Positions 62,933-64,000 of a stretch of 64,000 nt of DNA are shown piece after piece. The first letter of the stretch is position 1. Every line of letters begins with the position of its first letter. The DNA comes from Deinococcales bacterium (GTDB lineage Bacteria; Deinococcota; Deinococci; Deinococcales; JAAFIG01). Position numbers and translations under genes: made by a program. The notes under the pieces were generated by a model that was not told the origin of the DNA, did no database searches, and was given only the letters and a program-made list of their open reading frames with translations. The stretch covers positions 24,553 to 88,552 of the forward strand of contig JANXTZ010000046.1 in assembly GCA_025352125.1 (NCBI GenBank), given 5' to 3'.

Positions 62933-63474
62933 GAATCCTCCTGGGCTTGCTTCCAGTAAAACGTCAGCACATTCGAGCCGTACTGCCGACGTTCCAAGAT
63001 GTACTGCTCCACGGCGATTAACTCGAGCTGAACAGGATGTTGCACGATCAAAACACCATTGTCGCCAACCATTTGCGGTTGTGCCAACGCCAGTTTGGAA
63101 ACCTCGAGAATGTCGTGCGCATACGGTGGGTCAATAAAAATGATGTCAAACGGATTCTGGTTTGTGCCAATAAACTTTTTTGCATCCGCCTTCAACACCC
63201 GTCCTGCGAGCCTCAACTCTTTGCGGTTGCGCTCGAGCGTATCGGCTGATTTGGGATGCAGTTCGATCATGGTGACTTCAAATCCCCTCGATGCCGCCTC
63301 CAAGCCCACCCCGCCAGCGCCAGCGTACAAGTCCAAAAAGCTCGAGCCTGAAACGTAAACATTCAAAATATCGAACAGGCTCTTGCGAACCCTCGCACCC
63401 GTGGGTCGGGCGGTTTCTGGAATTCTGAGGCTGCGACCTTTTGCACTGCCGCCAAGGATTCGCAGTTCAGACAT
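62929..63474 (-). CDS. rsmD: 16S rRNA (guanine(966)-N(2))-methyltransferase RsmD
   Basis: A 181-residue SAM-dependent methyltransferase modifying G966 of 16S rRNA. ILGGSAKGRSLRIP opens the protein, RPTGARVRKSLFDIL and FLDLYAGAGGVGLEAASRG form the SAM site, and IIFIDPPY is the catalytic NPPY-type motif. First gene of a two-gene unit with the glutaredoxin. A T-rich stretch precedes the ATG; no ribosome binding site is visible. Confidence 0.92.
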   Translation of the reverse strand: MSELRILGGSAKGRSLRIPETARPTGARVRKSLFDILNVYVSGSSFLDLYAGAGGVGLEAASRGFEVTMIELHPKSADTLERNRKELRLAGRVLKADAKKFIGTNQNPFDIIFIDPPYAHDILEVSKLALAQPQMVGDNGVLIVQHPVQLELIAVEQYILERRQYGSNVLTFYWKQAQEDS

Positions 63475-63548
63475 AATTAAAAAATAATCTTGTGGGCTTC
63501 ATTCTGACCTGCATTCTACAACCTCGAGTCTGAAATGTGATCTTGGGC

Positions 63549-63577
63549 TTGACGAAAATTCACTTCACTGATACTAT
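63549..63577 (+). promoter_or_regulatory. Sigma-70-type promoter of tRNA-fMet
   Basis: TTGACG (63549-63554), 17-bp spacer, TACTAT (63572-63577). Transcription would start near 63584, about 40 nt before the mature tRNA 5' end. Confidence 0.7.
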
Positions 63578-63623
63578 TCACTCCGCCCGAGATCAGACCT
63601 CGAGTGAACGCAGCAATGTGTAA

Positions 63624-63700
<77 letters not shown>

Positions 63701-63708
63701 AAAGAAAA

Positions 63709-63731
63709 CCCCGTCCAGAACGGGGCTTTTT
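63709..63731 (+). terminator. Rho-independent terminator of tRNA-fMet
   Basis: CCCCGT, a 5-nt loop and ACGGGG form a 6-bp stem, followed by CTTTTTTATTT, 8 bp beyond the tRNA CCA. Confidence 0.85.
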
Positions 63732-63771
63732 TATTTCCCGAGTTTTTGGCAAAACCTTCAAAAACAGTCTA

Positions 63772-63791
63772 ATGCGGAACAGATGCGGAAC
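63772..63791. repeat. Direct repeat ATGCGGAAC next to the integrase gene
   Basis: Two copies of ATGCGGAAC separated by AG lie between the tRNA terminator and the end of the recombinase gene. Such short repeats near a tRNA could be recombinase binding sites, but this is not established. Confidence 0.35.
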
Positions 63792-63819
63792 GTCTCACTT
63801 TTACCCAGTGCTCGAGCGG

Positions 63820-64000
63820 TCAAGCTTGCGCCCTTGGACGGTCTGAGAACAATTGACTTAACTCGAGCGCCGCCTCTTCGTGCTCATCCTCGAAAGTGTG
63901 TCTGTAAACGTCACCTGTGAAGCTCGAGGCATGGTGTCCAAGCTTTTCACTGACAATCTCGAGGGATACACCCGCCCGTCTTGCCAGTGACGCGTAAGTG
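63820..64000 (-). CDS. Tyrosine recombinase (integrase), C-terminal end only
   Basis: The last 59 codons of a phage-type integrase; the gene extends beyond the right edge. YASLARRAGVSLEIVSEKLG and then HHASSFTGDVYRHTFEDEHE contain the conserved Leu-Gly-His and the catalytic Tyr of the catalytic core. The reading ends TGA at 63820. An integrase ending just past a tRNA gene usually marks one edge of an integrated element using that tRNA as target. Three CTCGAG words occur in this short stretch. Confidence 0.85.
   Translation of the reverse strand, partial: TYASLARRAGVSLEIVSEKLGHHASSFTGDVYRHTFEDEHEEAALELSQLFSDRPRAQA

Overview
The window looks like a chromosomal segment of a Deinococcota-type bacterium of roughly even base composition; this assignment is an inference. 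It rests on an MglB-MglA GTPase pair, menaquinone synthesis by the futalosine route (MqnD), a sufC-sufB-sufD operon, a Bax1/DUF790-type nuclease and many starts of the form TANNNT, 5-7 nt, ATG/GTG with no ribosome binding site. That last pattern is the leaderless-transcript architecture known from Deinococcus. There is no rRNA, IS element or CRISPR array. The most striking property is global: the palindrome CTCGAG occurs about 63 times in the first 10 kb by my count (about 2.4 expected at equal base use). It keeps a similar density in genes on both strands, in all reading frames, between genes and inside an AT-rich toxin-antitoxin island.

Layout. 1-8.2 kb: HNH protein, acetyltransferase, metallo-hydrolase, glycosyltransferase, flippase plus epimerase, dcd, a MazF/RHH pair and a DsbA-like protein. 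8.3-13.4 kb: a sugar ABC transporter without its own ATPase, then an ArgH-like lyase. 13.5-19.4 kb: two lipoproteins, a 1259-residue SARP/AAA/TPR regulator and an acetyltransferase. 19.4-25.7 kb: dGTPase, htpG, a phosphodiester glycosidase and mglBA. 25.8-33 kb: a DAHP synthase behind a classical aromatic leader-peptide attenuator, then the suf operon with 2.2 kb of toxin-antitoxin genes and fragments lodged between sufB and sufD. 33-39.2 kb: msrA, a TPR protein and a MoxR/DUF58/VWA/VWA operon. 39.4-46 kb: der, two Uma2 proteins, an acyl-CoA carboxylase beta subunit, and an ECF sigma factor overlapping an unusual repeat-containing membrane protein.

46-64 kb: a GH4 alpha-galactosidase, ABM protein, beta-CASP ribonuclease, CDF transporter, Bax1-like nuclease, mqnD, PHP protein, a complete second ABC transporter (binding protein, two permeases, ATPase), polyprenyl diphosphate synthase, a lactonase-like hydrolase, a serine hydrolase, glutaredoxin plus rsmD, and initiator tRNA-fMet. 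The 3' end of a tyrosine recombinase gene lies just past the tRNA, so an integrated element probably begins at the right edge.

Functional links: the GH4 galactosidase and the ATPase-less sugar transporter could serve alpha-galactoside use; MqnD and the polyprenyl synthase both feed menaquinone; suf, msrA, glutaredoxin and the DsbA-like protein suggest attention to redox stress. Three copies of a hairpin-forming intergenic repeat (13.4, 20.7, 40.8 kb) are the only dispersed repeat family I recognised besides CTCGAG.
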